64,000 bases of DNA from Blautia sp. (GCA_017475035.1 JAFVGK010000048.1:22430-86429), one strand, 5' to 3'; positions 16,397 to 25,213 are shown, counted from the stretch's first letter. The notes: generated from the letters alone by a model not told the origin. Translations and numbers: made by a program.

Positions 16397-19300
16397 TTGT
16401 ATCAGAAAGTAGACACAGATCTGAATTTCGTCGACAGAGAAAAGAGCGTCGAGAGATTCTGGAAGGAGCACCATATCTTTGAAAAAAGTATGGAGAACAG
16501 AAAAGAAGGACCGGTCTATACCTTCTATGACGGGCCTCCGACAGCGAATGGCAAGCCGCATATCGGCCATGTGCTGACACGAGTGATCAAGGACATGATC
16601 CCGCGTTATCGTACCATGAAGGGATATATGGTTCCGCGCAAGGCCGGCTGGGATACCCATGGGCTTCCTGTGGAGCTGGAGGTAGAGAAAAAGCTTGGTA
16701 TCAACGGAAAAGATCAGATTGAAGCCTATGGTATCGAGCCTTTCATCAAAGAGTGCAAGGAGAGCGTCTGGAAATACAAGGGCATGTGGGAAGACTTTTC
16801 CTCAACGGTCGGTTTCTGGGCAGATATGGATAACCCCTATGTCACTTATCATGATGATTTTATTGAGTCCGAATGGTGGGCGTTAACGGAAATCTGGAAG
16901 AAAGGCCTTTTGTATAAAGGCTTCAAGATCGTCCCCTACTGCCCGCGCTGCGGCACGCCGTTGTCTGCCCAGGAGGTTTCCCAGGGGTATAAGACCGTTA
17001 AAGAGCGTTCCGCTATCGTCCGTTTCCGGGCGAAGGATGATGATGCGTATTTTCTGGCGTGGACGACCACGCCCTGGACGTTATTGTCAAATACCGCCCT
17101 TTGTGTGAATCCGAAGGAAACCTATGCCAGAGTAAAGGCCGCAGACGGCAATACGTATATTCTTGCCCAGGCTCTTCTGGATACGGTTCTCGCGCCGTTG
17201 GCGGATAAAAAAGCCGGGATCCCTGCTTATGAGGTGCTAAAGACCTGCACTGGCAAGGATCTGGAATATAAAGAGTATGTGCCGCTCTATGAGTGCTGTG
17301 CGGCAGCTGCCGAAAAACAGCATAAAAAGGCACATTTTGTTACCTGTGACAACTATGTCACGATGTCAGACGGTACCGGCATTGTCCATATCGCCCCTGC
17401 TTTTGGTGAGGATGACGCGCGGATCGGCAGGCTCTATGACCTTCCTTTCATCCAGTTTGTGGATCAGAAAGGCGTGATGACGGAGGATCCGTTTAAAGGC
17501 ATGCGCGCAAAGCCGACCGAGAAGGAAGTCAAGGACGGGGCCGTCAGCGCGGATCCGGAGGTGATCAAGGAGCTGTCCGGAAGGAAGCTTCTCTTTGCTG
17601 CCCCAAAGTTTGAGCACGAGTATCCGCATTGCTGGCGCTGTGATACCCCGCTGTTATATTACGCGAGGGAATCCTGGTTTATCAAGATGACCGCTGTCAA
17701 GGATGATCTGATCCGGAACAACAACACGATTCACTGGATCCCGGAGAGCATCGGCAAGGGACGCTTCGGCGACTGGCTGGAGAATGTCCAGGACTGGGGC
17801 ATCAGCCGCAACCGTTACTGGGGTACTCCGCTGAATATCTGGGAATGCAGCTGCGGCTGTCAGGAGTCCATCGGAAGCCGTGCGGAGCTTGCCGAGAGAA
17901 GCAGTGATCCGGATGCGGCGAAGATTGAGCTTCATCGCCCTTACATTGATCAGGTGACGATTACCTGCCCGAAATGCGGCGGCACGATGCATCGCGTGAG
18001 TGAGGTGATCGACTGCTGGTTTGATTCCGGCGCGATGCCTTTTGCCCAGCATCACTATCCGTTTGAAAACCAGGATCTCTTTAAACAGCAGTTCCCTGCA
18101 GCTTTCATTTCTGAGGCAGTGGATCAGACCAGAGGCTGGTTCTATTCTCTTCTTGCCGAGTCGACCCTGCTCTTCAATAAGGCGCCGTACGAGAACGTTA
18201 TCGTTCTCGGCCATGTTCAGGACGAAAACGGACAGAAGATGAGCAAGTCCAAGGGAAATGCCGTGGATCCCTTTGAAGCTTTGGAGACCTATGGCGCGGA
18301 CGCGATCCGCTGGTATTTCTATATCAACAGCGCGCCGTGGCTGCCGAACCGTTTCCATGGCAAAGCCGTCGTAGAAGGACAGCGCAAGTTTATGAGTACT
18401 CTTTGGAATACTTATGCCTTCTTTGTTCTCTATGCGAATATTGATAATTTTGACGCAACACAATATTCATTGGAATATGATAAACTCTCCATCATGGATC
18501 GCTGGCTTCTTTCCAGGCTGGAGACCATGGTCCGGACCGTGGATGATGATCTGGACCAGTATCGGATTCCGGAGAGCGCCCGTGCGCTGCAGGCTTTTGT
18601 GGATGACATGAGCAACTGGTATGTCCGCCGCTGCCGCGAGCGCTTCTGGGCAAAGGGTATGGAGCAGGATAAGATTAATGCGTATATGACGCTTTATACT
18701 GCGCTTGTTACCGTGGCAAAGGCTGCCGCGCCTCTGATCCCCTTTATGACGGAGGATATCTATCAGAATCTTGTGCGCAGTATTGATGATAACGCTCCGG
18801 AGAGCGTACACCTGTGCGATTTCCCGAAGGTGGAGGAAGCCTGGATTGACACGGAACTGGAAGCAAATATGGCAGAGCTTCTGGAGATCGTGGTTCTTGG
18901 CCGTGCCTGCAGAAATACGGCAAATATCAAAAACCGCCAGCCTGTCATCAGAATGTATGTAAAGGCAGAGAAGAAGATGGACGCATATTTTACGTCTATC
19001 ATCGCGGATGAACTGAATGTAAAGGAAGTCGTCTTTACAGACGATGTGGAATCTTTTGTTTCTTATAAATTTAAGCCGCAGCTTCGTACTGTAGGACCAA
19101 AATACGGAAAGCTGCTGAATGGTATCCGTACCGCACTGGATCAGATCAATGGCAGCGCTGCCATGGCTGAGATCCGTTCTTCAGGAAAGCTTACCCTTAC
19201 GATTCAGGGAAGTTCTGTTGAGCTGGCTGAGGAGGATCTGCTGATCGAGACACAGAAGGCGGAAGGCTATGTGACGGAACAGTCTTCCCGCGTGGCAGTT

Positions 19301-19585
19301 GTTCTGGATACGCACATGACTCCGGAGCTGATCGAGGAGGGCTTCGTTCGCGAAATCATCAGCAAGGTACAGACCATGCGTAAGGAGGCCGGCTTTGAGG
19401 TGATGGACCGCATCAATGTTTATGCAAAGGATAATGCCCGGATCCTTGAAGTATTGGAAAAGAATAAGGAAGAAATCTCCGGAGAAGTTCTGGCAGAGGA
19501 GATGCGTCTGGGTGAGATGGGCGGATACGAAAAAACCTGGAGCATCAACGGAGAGAACGTTACTCTTGGCGTAGAGAAGCGTTGA
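16397..19585 (+). CDS. ileS: Isoleucyl-tRNA synthetase
   Basis: A 1062-residue class Ia synthetase that charges tRNA-Ile. The HIGH motif is PHIGHVL near residues 54-60 and the KMSKS loop is KMSKSKGN near residue 614. The CP1 editing domain lies between them, with the typical AWTTTPWTLLSNTALCV segment and GTGIVHIAPAFGEDD. The C-terminal part is the anticodon-binding domain, of the longer eukaryote-like (IleS2) type by length. The start is TTG at 16397, with AAGGGGG at 16382-16388 eight bases upstream; no in-frame ATG fits. glgP follows after 14 bases. No T-box leader is visible, unlike many Firmicute ileS genes. Confidence 0.95.
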   Translation: MYQKVDTDLNFVDREKSVERFWKEHHIFEKSMENRKEGPVYTFYDGPPTANGKPHIGHVLTRVIKDMIPRYRTMKGYMVPRKAGWDTHGLPVELEVEKKLGINGKDQIEAYGIEPFIKECKESVWKYKGMWEDFSSTVGFWADMDNPYVTYHDDFIESEWWALTEIWKKGLLYKGFKIVPYCPRCGTPLSAQEVSQGYKTVKERSAIVRFRAKDDDAYFLAWTTTPWTLLSNTALCVNPKETYARVKAADGNTYILAQALLDTVLAPLADKKAGIPAYEVLKTCTGKDLEYKEYVPLYECCAAAAEKQHKKAHFVTCDNYVTMSDGTGIVHIAPAFGEDDARIGRLYDLPFIQFVDQKGVMTEDPFKGMRAKPTEKEVKDGAVSADPEVIKELSGRKLLFAAPKFEHEYPHCWRCDTPLLYYARESWFIKMTAVKDDLIRNNNTIHWIPESIGKGRFGDWLENVQDWGISRNRYWGTPLNIWECSCGCQESIGSRAELAERSSDPDAAKIELHRPYIDQVTITCPKCGGTMHRVSEVIDCWFDSGAMPFAQHHYPFENQDLFKQQFPAAFISEAVDQTRGWFYSLLAESTLLFNKAPYENVIVLGHVQDENGQKMSKSKGNAVDPFEALETYGADAIRWYFYINSAPWLPNRFHGKAVVEGQRKFMSTLWNTYAFFVLYANIDNFDATQYSLEYDKLSIMDRWLLSRLETMVRTVDDDLDQYRIPESARALQAFVDDMSNWYVRRCRERFWAKGMEQDKINAYMTLYTALVTVAKAAAPLIPFMTEDIYQNLVRSIDDNAPESVHLCDFPKVEEAWIDTELEANMAELLEIVVLGRACRNTANIKNRQPVIRMYVKAEKKMDAYFTSIIADELNVKEVVFTDDVESFVSYKFKPQLRTVGPKYGKLLNGIRTALDQINGSAAMAEIRSSGKLTLTIQGSSVELAEEDLLIETQKAEGYVTEQSSRVAVVLDTHMTPELIEEGFVREIISKVQTMRKEAGFEVMDRINVYAKDNARILEVLEKNKEEISGEVLAEEMRLGEMGGYEKTWSINGENVTLGVEKR

Positions 19586-19599
19586 CAGGAGGAAAATGA

Positions 19600-22062
19600 A
19601 TGATCGACAGACAGTTTAAGAAAGAAACCTTTAAGAAAAATGTTGCGGATAATGTCAAGTTTCTATATAGAAAAAAACTGGAAGAAGCATCCCAACAGCA
19701 GATCTATCAGGCTGTGTGCTACACGGTCAAGGATGTGATTATCGACAACTGGCTGGAGTCTCAAAACGCATATGATGAGCAGGATCCGAAGATTGTCTAT
19801 TACATGTCCATGGAGTTTTTGATGGGTCGTGCCCTGGGAAATAACCTGATCAATCTGGGTGCCTACGGCGAGGTAAGGGAAGCCCTGGCTGAGCTCGGCA
19901 TTGATCTGAACATGGTGGAAGATCAGGAGCCGGATCCGGCGTTGGGAAACGGCGGACTTGGTCGTCTTGCGGCCTGCTTTTTGGATTCCCTGGCAACCCT
20001 TAATTATTGTGCTTATGGCTGTGGGATCCGTTACCATTATGGTATGTTCAAGCAGAAGATCAAAGACGGATTCCAGATCGAAGCGCCGGATAACTGGCTT
20101 AAGGAAGGCTATCCTTTTGAACTGCGTCGTCCGGAGTACGCAAAAGAGGTTCATTTCGGCGGGTATGTCCGTGTAGAATATGACGCCGCGAAGGGTGAAA
20201 ATGTTTTCATCCATGAAGGATATCAGGCAGTTCGCGCGATTCCGTTTGATATGCCGATCGTGGGCTACAATAATCATGTGGTCAACACTCTGCGTATCTG
20301 GGATGCGGAACCGATCGTGGATTTTGGTCTGGATTCCTTTGACAAGGGCGATTATAAAAAGGCAGTGGAGCAGGAAAACCTGGCGAGAAATATTGTCGAG
20401 GTCCTTTATCCCAATGACAATCATTACGCCGGTAAGGAGCTTCGTCTGAAACAGCAGTATTTCTTTGTTTCAGCAAGCCTGCAGGCTGCCATTGACAAGT
20501 TTAAGAAAAAACATTCTGATATCAATCTGCTTCCCACCAAGGTGGTTTTCCAGATGAATGATACCCATCCGACTGTCGCGGTTGCGGAGCTGATGCGTAT
20601 CCTGCTTGATGAAGAAGGCCTGGGCTGGGATCAGGCATGGGCGATCACGACCAAATGCGTTGCCTATACCAACCACACGATCATGTCCGAGGCGCTTGAG
20701 AAATGGCCGATCGAGCTCTTCTCGCGTTTGCTTCCGCGTGTATATCAGATCGTGGAAGAGATCAACCGCCGCTTTATCCTGCAGATTCAGGCAGAGTATC
20801 CCGGTAATTATGAGAAGATCAAAAAAATGGCGATCATCTATGACGGGCAGGTCAAGATGGCGCACCTCGCGATCGTTGCCGGCTATTCCGTCAACGGTGT
20901 GGCAAGGCTGCACACGGAGATCCTCAAGAATCAGGAGCTGCATGATTTCTACCAGATGATGCCGGGCAAATTTAATAATAAGACCAACGGCATCACTCAG
21001 AGGCGTTTCCTGCTTCACGGAAATCCGCTGCTGGCGGGCTGGGTCAGCGACCATATCGGACCGGACTGGATCACGGATCTTTCCGCGATTAAGAAGCTTG
21101 CGGTTTATGCGGATGATGAAAAAGCCCAGATGGAATTTATGAATATCAAGTTCCGCAACAAGCAGCGTCTTGCCAAATATATCCTGGATCATAACGGGAT
21201 CGAGGTGGATCCGCATTCGATCTTTGACGTACAGGTTAAGAGACTGCATGAATACAAGCGTCAGCTGCTGAATATTCTCCATGTGATTTATCTGTATAAT
21301 CAGATCAAGCAGCATCCGGAGATCGATTTCTACCCAAGGACCTTCATCTTCGGAGCGAAGGCCTCCGCGGGATATGAGAGAGCGAAGAAGATCATCAAGC
21401 TGATCAATTCTGTTGCAAATGTTGTCAATAATGATCCTGCTCTCGGCGGAAAGCTGAAGGTCGTCTTTATCGAAAACTATCGTGTTTCCAACGGCGAGAT
21501 CATCTTTGCGGCAGCGGATGTCTCGGAGCAGATCTCTACCGCCAGTAAGGAAGCTTCCGGTACAGGCAATATGAAATTCATGCTTAACGGCGCTCCTACA
21601 CTGGGCACGATGGACGGAGCCAACGTGGAGATCGTTGAAGAAGTCGGTATGGAGAATGCCTTCATCTTTGGCCTGTCTTCCGAGGAAATCATTAATTATG
21701 AAAGAAACGGCGGTTATGACCCGAATGTCATCTACAATACCGACGGTGATATCCGGCAGGTGCTGATGCAGCTGATTAACGGAACCTTCGATTCTGATAC
21801 GGATCTGTTCCGCGATATCTATGATTCGCTGCTGACGAGAAAATATTCTGACCGTCCGGATCAGTACTTCATCCTGGCCGATTTCCGTTCCTATGCGGAG
21901 GCACAGCATAAGGTTGAACAGGCTTACCGCGATGAAAAACGCTGGGCAAAGATGGCGCTTTTGAATACTGCCTGCAGCGGCAAGTTTTCATCCGATCGTA
22001 CGATCGAAGAATATGTCCGTGATATCTGGCATCTGGATAAGGTGGTTGTAAAACAGGCGTGA
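19600..22062 (+). CDS. glgP: Glycogen/maltodextrin phosphorylase
   Basis: An 820-residue family GT35 alpha-glucan phosphorylase, which releases glucose 1-phosphate from glycogen or maltodextrin. The pyridoxal phosphate lysine is in EASGTGNMKFMLNG (Lys659). Other hallmarks are YYMSMEFLMGRALGNNL, LGNGGLGRLAACFLDS, QMNDTHPTVAVAELMR and the DVQVKRLHEYKRQLLN segment. The length is normal for the bacterial family. CAGGAGG precedes ATG 19600. The gene lies 14 bases behind ileS and is probably read from the ileS promoter, an odd pairing. A strong 18-bp hairpin lies 45 bases after the stop. Confidence 0.95.
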   Translation: MIDRQFKKETFKKNVADNVKFLYRKKLEEASQQQIYQAVCYTVKDVIIDNWLESQNAYDEQDPKIVYYMSMEFLMGRALGNNLINLGAYGEVREALAELGIDLNMVEDQEPDPALGNGGLGRLAACFLDSLATLNYCAYGCGIRYHYGMFKQKIKDGFQIEAPDNWLKEGYPFELRRPEYAKEVHFGGYVRVEYDAAKGENVFIHEGYQAVRAIPFDMPIVGYNNHVVNTLRIWDAEPIVDFGLDSFDKGDYKKAVEQENLARNIVEVLYPNDNHYAGKELRLKQQYFFVSASLQAAIDKFKKKHSDINLLPTKVVFQMNDTHPTVAVAELMRILLDEEGLGWDQAWAITTKCVAYTNHTIMSEALEKWPIELFSRLLPRVYQIVEEINRRFILQIQAEYPGNYEKIKKMAIIYDGQVKMAHLAIVAGYSVNGVARLHTEILKNQELHDFYQMMPGKFNNKTNGITQRRFLLHGNPLLAGWVSDHIGPDWITDLSAIKKLAVYADDEKAQMEFMNIKFRNKQRLAKYILDHNGIEVDPHSIFDVQVKRLHEYKRQLLNILHVIYLYNQIKQHPEIDFYPRTFIFGAKASAGYERAKKIIKLINSVANVVNNDPALGGKLKVVFIENYRVSNGEIIFAAADVSEQISTASKEASGTGNMKFMLNGAPTLGTMDGANVEIVEEVGMENAFIFGLSSEEIINYERNGGYDPNVIYNTDGDIRQVLMQLINGTFDSDTDLFRDIYDSLLTRKYSDRPDQYFILADFRSYAEAQHKVEQAYRDEKRWAKMALLNTACSGKFSSDRTIEEYVRDIWHLDKVVVKQA

Positions 22063-22063
22063 C

Positions 22064-22113
22064 CGTCATCCGAAGTTTTTGCATAGCATACAAAACTGCG
22101 TTATGAGAGGGAG
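22064..22113 (+). repeat. Element A right-half remnant (A7)
   Basis: GTCATCCGAAG at 22064-22075 and CATACAAAACTGCGTTATGAG leading to GAGGGAGG: the middle and right end of element A. Its Shine-Dalgarno-like end is now inside the stem of the following hairpin. Confidence 0.6.
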
Positions 22114-22146
22114 GCATGTGCCGGGAGACCGGCACATGCCTCCCTC
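22107..22146 (+). terminator. Strong hairpin at the end of glgP
   Basis: A perfect 18-bp stem, GAGGGAGGCATGTGCCGG against CCGGCACATGCCTCCCTC, with a GAGA loop. It is followed by TGTTCTGTT rather than a clean T-run. Confidence 0.7.
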
Positions 22147-22177
22147 TGTTCTGTTAGCACAGACATTCTCATCCAAA

Positions 22178-22219
22178 TAAAAAAGGGACGTCCCGACTTT
22201 CTCGTCATCGGAACGCCCC
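22178..22219 (-). terminator. Rho-independent terminator of the tiny-ORF unit
   Basis: On the minus strand GGGGCGTTCCGA (22208-22219) pairs, with G-U pairs, to TCGGGACGTCCC (22185-22196), followed by a run of six T residues. Confidence 0.85.
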
Positions 22220-22243
22220 TTACAGCGGTTCAAATAATCTCAT
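22220..22243 (-). CDS. Tiny ORF D, 7 codons (MRLFEPL)
   Basis: ATG at 22243-22241 to TAA at 22222-22220, directly abutting the terminator stem. AAAGGAGGA lies 6-9 bases upstream. Too short for homology; supported only by the ribosome binding site and its place in the transcript. Confidence 0.4.
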   Translation of the reverse strand: MRLFEPL

Positions 22244-22290
22244 ACGAAATCCTCCTTTATGAAATTTTCTTTTACTTATGCGATAAATCG

Positions 22291-22311
22291 TTATGGATCT
22301 CTGCCTTTCAT
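22291..22311 (-). CDS. Tiny ORF C, 6 codons (MKGRDP)
   Basis: ATG at 22311-22309, TAA at 22293-22291. AAAAGGAGGAGA lies about 7-9 bases upstream. Its ATG overlaps the TGA of ORF B (ATGA), which suggests translational coupling if ORF B is translated. Confidence 0.4.
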   Translation of the reverse strand: MKGRDP

Positions 22312-22370
22312 TGTAAATCTCCTCCTTTTCGTATCACAAATATCATCATCAAACACAAGTCAACGACCAA
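22308..22370 (-). CDS. Tiny ORF B, 20 codons, TTG start (hydrophobic)
   Basis: TTG at 22370-22368, TGA at 22310-22308. The peptide is hydrophobic in the middle (VVDLCLMMIFVI) with a basic RKGGDLQ tail. AGGAGGAG lies about 12 bases upstream, a long spacing, so this start is uncertain. Another 13-codon frame without its own ribosome binding site (MFFFLYNLQEEFT) ends six bases before it. Confidence 0.3.
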   Translation of the reverse strand: MVVDLCLMMIFVIRKGGDLQ

Positions 22371-22430
22371 TATCTATGTGAACTCCTCCTGGAGATTATA
22401 AAGAAAGAAAAACATGGGATCTGAAATTAC

Positions 22431-22439
22431 CTAGCGCAT
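22431..22439 (-). CDS. Minimal ORF A, 2 codons (Met-Arg-stop)
   Basis: ATG CGC TAG at 22439-22431 with GGAGGG at 22447-22452, seven bases upstream. Spacing and strength are ideal, yet the ORF has only one sense codon after the start; it could be a ribosome-stalling or loading site rather than a gene. Confidence 0.3.
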   Translation of the reverse strand: MR

Positions 22440-22513
22440 TGGTCCACCCTCCATAAATAAAACGATCAGTATCTGAATATTTAGAATTGATTTATCTCTT
22501 TTGTTATGTCTGC

Positions 22514-22542
22514 ATTATACATCAATTGATTTTCCTTGTCAA
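22514..22542 (-). promoter_or_regulatory. Consensus promoter of the tiny-ORF unit
   Basis: On the minus strand TTGACA (22537-22542), 17-base spacer, TATAAT (22514-22519): a perfect sigma-A-type promoter. Confidence 0.9.
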
Positions 22543-22769
22543 GTACTTTTTTAAAAAAATTAGTCCTGAATAGTATTAAATGATTGAATAGTATAAATAT
22601 AACAAACTTTTACGCAAACAATATGAACAAAACATTCTTCCTGCTTGTTCTCTTATCCTGATTGTGATATACTTTTTTAAAAGAACCAGCCTGCGGCTTT
22701 ATATTTGTTTGACGTACCGCAATTACGCCGCACAAGCGGCATCCTTCAGACTTCGTTTCGGGAGTCATA

Positions 22770-22847
22770 TTCTGTCCCCGAGCGGGAAGCCCGACAGGCA
22801 GCAAAACAGTCATCCGGACGGTATGACTGTTTACAATTATGGAGGAG
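22770..22847 (+). repeat. Element A-like remnant (A8) upstream of the EAL gene
   Basis: A diverged left half (CTGTCCCCGAGCGGGAAGCC, then GGCAGCAAAACAGTCATCCGG) followed by a TTATGGAGGAG end that is the ribosome binding site of the next gene. The rest of 22543-22770 is AT-rich with a GCCGC/GCGGC hairpin near 22725-22740; nothing coding is supported. Confidence 0.5.
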
Positions 22848-22857
22848 TTGATCTGCT

Positions 22858-24786
22858 TTGAATTATAATATTTCTTATGATATTGCCGCGTTGCTTCTTT
22901 CGGCAATCACATTTGCGGGAGTTCGCCTTACAAAAGACATGAACCGCCGGGAGAATGTGATCTTTTCGATACTGATCGCGGTGAATTTTGCAACAGCCTT
23001 CCTTGATATTTTAAGTGCGTATTGCATCATGCATCCGAGTACCGTGGATTATATTTTCACGGATCTGGCGGCATATATGTATATCATTATTCATAATATG
23101 CTTCCCTTTCTGTACTATCTGTATGTTTTACAGGCTTCCAGCGGTACACTCAGGCCTTTAATGAGTTACCGGGGTCTGCAGATTATACCTTTGCTCTGCA
23201 GTATAGTCATGATTGCTTTGCAGCCTTTTTTTCACCAGCTTTATATTATCGGATCGGATGGAGTATATTACAGGCAGCCGCTTTTAAGCGTGCTGTATCT
23301 GAATGCCGCGATCTACATCATGCTGGGATCCGGCTATGCGGTAATCCACAATTGGCGTCTGACCTCCTGGAGGGTGCCGATGTTTTTGGGATATACCGCC
23401 GCTACGGGCGTGGCAATTATCCTCCAGGTTTTATGGCCGAGTCAGCTGATAGAGGTTTTTTGCCAGACATTGGCTTTCATTGTTCTTATGTATACGATCG
23501 AGGATTCGGAAAGTATCTATGACGCAAAAGAGAAGCTTTATAACCGGAAGGGTTTTTTGATTGATATGGAAAAGCATTTTTCCGGCAGGGAACCCTTCGG
23601 CCTTATTATGGTGCGTTTTACGAATATCGGTCGATACGCCAGTCTGATCGGATCCTCGGCTCTGTACAGCTGTTATATAGAGAATCTGAATGAGCTGATT
23701 ATGGGCGTGTCACGCAGTAAATGGTATGATTTGGGAAATTATACATTTGCGTTTGATATCAGACAGAGGGATACGAGGTGGATCAATTCTTTCCTTCGAC
23801 GTGTAGAAACAAAGTTCCGGCAAAACTGGACATATGGAAACAGAGAATTATTTCCTGAAGCACAGCTTTTTGCGCTTCGGATTCCGGATGATTTTGACCG
23901 GACAGATATGCTGTTAAAGATTGCCGATCGTTTTCATTTAAATCTTCCACTGAATAAAGTATTGTCAGGGAATGCCCTGGCTGGCATAAAACGGGAGTTT
24001 CAGATTGAGGAGGCTTTGGGCAGGGCACTGGTTGAAGATCATTTTGAAGTTTATTACCAGCCGATCTGGGAAGTGGCTACAAAACGGTTTCATTCTGCGG
24101 AGGCATTGCTTCGTCTTCATGATGAGTTATTAGGGGAGATTCCGCCTGATGAATTCATACCGATTGCGGAAAACAATGGCATGATTGTCGAAATTGGCCA
24201 GGTGATGCTGAAAAAGGTCTGCGCATTTGTCAGACAGAGCGATCTGCGAAGCGTAGGCATTCAGTTTATCGACATAAATCTCTCAATTGTTCAATGTATG
24301 GTTGGAAATTTCACAGATTCGATGACCAGGATTATGCAGGATTATGGAGTTCCTGCCAATGTTATCAATTTTGAGATCACGGAGGCGGCTTCCAGGGAAA
24401 ATTATCCCGGACTGCATCAGACGATCCAGGCATTACACAGTATTGGATCCGGCTTTTCCCTTGATGATTTCGGAACGGGGTATTCCAATCTATCAGCAGT
24501 AGTACAGATGGATTTTGATAATATAAAAATAGATAAAAGCGTTCTTTGGGACGCAGACGAAAACAAAAATGCCAATATTTTATTGAGAGAGGTGATCAAA
24601 ACCCTCCAGAATATGAACAGAAAAATCGTTGTGGAAGGCGTAGAGACAGAGTGGCAGAAACAGAAGCTGCTCGATTTTGGCTGTGATTATCTGCAGGGCT
24701 TTTATTTCAGCCGACCTCTGGAAAGCGGGAAGTTTGTGGACTTTGTGAAAGAATATAATCTTTCGGCAGCGGAAGAGGAGGATTAG
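22858..24786 (+). CDS. Membrane-bound EAL-domain cyclic-di-GMP phosphodiesterase with degenerate GGDEF
   Basis: A 642-residue protein. Residues 1 to about 215 contain about seven hydrophobic helices, an uncharacterised membrane sensor module. A degenerate GGDEF-like domain follows (about 225-375, no GGDEF motif). The EAL domain lies at about 395-635 with the catalytic set visible: EALLRL, FIDINLS (Asn), FEITEAA (Glu), LDDFGTGYSN (Asp-Asp), IKIDKS (Lys) and VVEGVET (Glu). It should therefore hydrolyse c-di-GMP to pGpG at the membrane, with the GGDEF remnant perhaps binding GTP. The start is TTG at 22858, ten bases after GGAGGAG. It appears monocistronic. Confidence 0.88.
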   Translation: MNYNISYDIAALLLSAITFAGVRLTKDMNRRENVIFSILIAVNFATAFLDILSAYCIMHPSTVDYIFTDLAAYMYIIIHNMLPFLYYLYVLQASSGTLRPLMSYRGLQIIPLLCSIVMIALQPFFHQLYIIGSDGVYYRQPLLSVLYLNAAIYIMLGSGYAVIHNWRLTSWRVPMFLGYTAATGVAIILQVLWPSQLIEVFCQTLAFIVLMYTIEDSESIYDAKEKLYNRKGFLIDMEKHFSGREPFGLIMVRFTNIGRYASLIGSSALYSCYIENLNELIMGVSRSKWYDLGNYTFAFDIRQRDTRWINSFLRRVETKFRQNWTYGNRELFPEAQLFALRIPDDFDRTDMLLKIADRFHLNLPLNKVLSGNALAGIKREFQIEEALGRALVEDHFEVYYQPIWEVATKRFHSAEALLRLHDELLGEIPPDEFIPIAENNGMIVEIGQVMLKKVCAFVRQSDLRSVGIQFIDINLSIVQCMVGNFTDSMTRIMQDYGVPANVINFEITEAASRENYPGLHQTIQALHSIGSGFSLDDFGTGYSNLSAVVQMDFDNIKIDKSVLWDADENKNANILLREVIKTLQNMNRKIVVEGVETEWQKQKLLDFGCDYLQGFYFSRPLESGKFVDFVKEYNLSAAEEED

Positions 24787-25213
24787 GAATACCAAAATAG
24801 ATTTTGTGCATATTCTGCATTATTATGCATGCCTGCTGTATTCCCGGCTTTTGTAATAAATGGGGGTATGAGAGGTATAATAAGTGAATAAGAGTATATT
24901 ATTTCTATCAGAGAAAATATTATTTCATTTTGAAATGATTCTCGGAAATCAACTGTGATAGAAAAAACGACCATGAGATTTTGTGCTCCGGGATCAGATA
25001 AAATCCGGAACGGGCAAAAAGAATCCAAGGTTTACCGGGATCCTATCTGTAATGTATTTTTATTCATTTTTTAACAAAGAATTCATAGAGAAAACACTTC
25101 GTTTTCACAATTGCTCGTTACGATATTACCGTAGTCTGCTATAAGCATTCTACAATTTTCTTTTTCATACGCGCCGGTTCGTAAATACTCGTACCGGCCT
25201 CCTTCCTCTTTTT
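24787..25213. other. Non-coding stretch, no gene supported
   Basis: AT-rich intergenic DNA. ORFs here have no ribosome binding site or family resemblance. A GCCGG/CCGGC hairpin lies near 25172-25198 just before the terminator at 25214. Confidence 0.5.

Larger units (their letters stand above)
22177..22507 (-). ncRNA. Unrecognised short transcript with four Shine-Dalgarno sites and tiny ORFs
   Basis: On the minus strand a consensus promoter (-10 at 22514-22519) predicts a start near 22507, and a T-run terminator ends the RNA near 22177, giving about 330 nt. Between them are four strong purine-rich sites: GGAGGG at 22447-22452, AGGAGGAG at 22383-22390, GGAGGAGA at 22318-22325 and GGAGGA at 22250-22255. 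Three are followed at normal spacing by ATG codons opening ORFs of 2, 6 and 7 codons. The second precedes a TTG that opens a 20-codon ORF. The unit points toward glgP, so read-through would be antisense to it. It may encode nanopeptides, act as a leader/attenuator that has lost its target gene, or be a ribosome-binding regulatory RNA. I do not recognise the family. Confidence 0.6.

Noticed and set aside
20470-21909. 479-residue minus-strand frame within glgP
   Set aside because: Antisense to a well-conserved enzyme, no ribosome binding site or family features.
24783-25028. 81-residue minus-strand ORF after the EAL gene
   Set aside because: No ribosome binding site, poor composition and no recognisable domain.
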